A stretch of DNA of 64,000 nt from Streptomyces filipinensis (GTDB lineage: Bacteria; Actinomycetota; Actinomycetes; Streptomycetales; Streptomycetaceae), in the NCBI RefSeq assembly GCF_014649495.1, contig NZ_BMTD01000016.1, forward strand, positions 1-64,000, written 5' to 3'. Position 1 is the first letter of the stretch; each line of letters begins with the position of its first letter. The notes below the pieces were generated by a model. The model was not told where the DNA came from. It saw only the letters and a program-made list of their open reading frames with translations, and did not search any database. The position numbers and the translations under genes are program-made. Positions 63,386 to 64,000 of this stretch are shown here, in pieces.

Positions 63386-64000
63386 TCAGGCGTCCGCCAC
63401 CGAGTCGAACGGCACCTGTCCCCGCGTCACACCCCGCGCGTCCGCGTCCACCGAACGGCGCAGCGCCTCGTGCAGCTTCGCCGGGGTGAGCACACCGAGG
63501 AAGCGGGCGCCGTCCAGGACCGCGACCCATCCGGCGTCGTACTGGAGCATCACCCCGAACGCCTGCTTCAGCGGCGCGCCCACCGGCACCCAGGCGGTCA
63601 TCCGGTGGGCCAGATCCCCGACCCGGCCGCCCGCCGACAGATCCTCGATGCCGGCCCAGCCGTGCAGATCCCCGTGTGCGTCGAGCACGACCGCCCACCG
63701 CGCGCCCTCGGCGCGCAGCCGCTCGACGGCCCGTTCGGCGGGCTCGTCCAGCCGGGCCACGGGCGGCTGCTCCAGGTCGTCCGGCTCGATCGGGGTGACC
63801 GACAGCCGCTTCAGCCCCCGGTCCGCGCCCACGAAACCGGCCACGTACGCGGTCGCGGGCGCCCCGAGCACCGCGCCCGGCGTGTCGAACTGCTCGATCC
63901 GGCCCTGTCCGTAGACGGCGATGCGGTCCCCGAGCCGGACGGCCTCCTCGATGTCGTGCGTGACCAGCAGCACCGTCTTGCGCACGGCGGCCTGCATGCG
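63386..64000 (-). CDS. ABC transporter ATP-binding protein with CBS domains (C-terminal part, truncated by the window)
   Basis: The visible 204 residues start after the ABC signature. KTVLLVTHDIEEAVRLGDRI is the H-loop region, YGQGRIEQFDTPGAVLGAPA follows, then two CBS-like repeats (VLDAHGDLHGWAGIEDLSAG and VLDGARFLGVLTPAKLHEAL). This is the ProV/OpuCA type, matching the adjacent permeases and binding protein though on the opposite strand. The N-terminus lies beyond base 64000. Confidence 0.88.
   Translation of the reverse strand, partial: RMQAAVRKTVLLVTHDIEEAVRLGDRIAVYGQGRIEQFDTPGAVLGAPATAYVAGFVGADRGLKRLSVTPIEPDDLEQPPVARLDEPAERAVERLRAEGARWAVVLDAHGDLHGWAGIEDLSAGGRVGDLAHRMTAWVPVGAPLKQAFGVMLQYDAGWVAVLDGARFLGVLTPAKLHEALRRSVDADARGVTRGQVPFDSVADA

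Overview
This window reads as a high-GC Streptomyces chromosome segment. The evidence is strong G/C bias at third codon positions, GTG starts, many ATGA/GTGA stop-start overlaps, an Hsp18/RheA locus, DUF2267 proteins, F420-type LLM oxidoreductase, SARP/AfsR and LuxR regulators, and secreted lectin-tagged hydrolases. I saw no rRNA, tRNA, CRISPR array or intact insertion sequence.

Left part (1-19.4 kb) is ordinary accessory chromosome. It holds the end of a RheA-like repressor divergent from Hsp20 across a double RheA-type operator, two DUF2267 genes and a decayed stretch with gene scraps. Next come an LLM oxidoreductase, a copper-protein/metallophosphoesterase/membrane-protein operon divergent from an ECF sigma/anti-sigma pair, a short anti-sigma-type ATPase chain and a PAP2/vanadium haloperoxidase. 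A second decayed patch follows (short-chain dehydrogenase, isochorismatase-like scrap). Three secreted carbohydrate-active proteins (GH19 chitinase, GH64 glucanase, beta-helix protein with ricin lectin) are followed by an IS256 transposase scrap and a HAD phosphatase.

The centre (about 19.6-51.0 kb) is an uncommon biosynthetic gene cluster. It joins (i) a complete preQ0 (7-cyano-7-deazaguanine) pathway, folE-queD-queE plus queC; (ii) L-2,3-diaminopropionate synthesis by SbnA/SbnB homologues; (iii) a two-module NRPS (A-T-C-A-T) with MbtH and a separate type II thioesterase, the first A domain reading as glycine-specific; (iv) non-NRPS amide-forming enzymes: two ATP-grasp-type ligases and a FemAB/GNAT-like transferase; (v) three different non-haem iron oxygenases (PF10014, IPNS-like, Asp-hydroxylase-like); (vi) a SAM methyltransferase, an MFS exporter, and four regulators (two SARP/AfsR, one GlxA/AraC, one large LuxR). 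Direct repeats with an 11-bp period built on TTGAG lie upstream of the Dap/NRPS operon and between the ligase and FemAB-like genes, and look like SARP-binding sites. I infer a peptide-type metabolite carrying a deazapurine and diaminopropionate; I do not recognise the product. Several very short ORFs with good ribosome binding sites or translational coupling sit inside the cluster and could be peptide substrates or helpers.

The cluster is bracketed by two same-orientation copies of the last 165 bp of a pirin gene: a remnant at 19445-19609 and the intact pirin at 51700-52665. Other gene scraps (IS256, aldo/keto reductase, XRE regulator) lie at both edges. This suggests the 32-kb block was gained as a unit at a pirin locus.

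The right part (52.7-64 kb) is ordinary again. It has a SigE-type sigma factor with a membrane partner, a Pro/Ser/Thr-rich secreted protein, GNAT, a multi-span membrane protein, cupin, a D-cysteine desulfhydrase/ACC-deaminase-type enzyme, a MoxR-VWA pair, TetR, and an osmoprotectant-type ABC transporter. The transporter's binding-protein start region is repeated in 33-bp units and its ATPase runs off the window.
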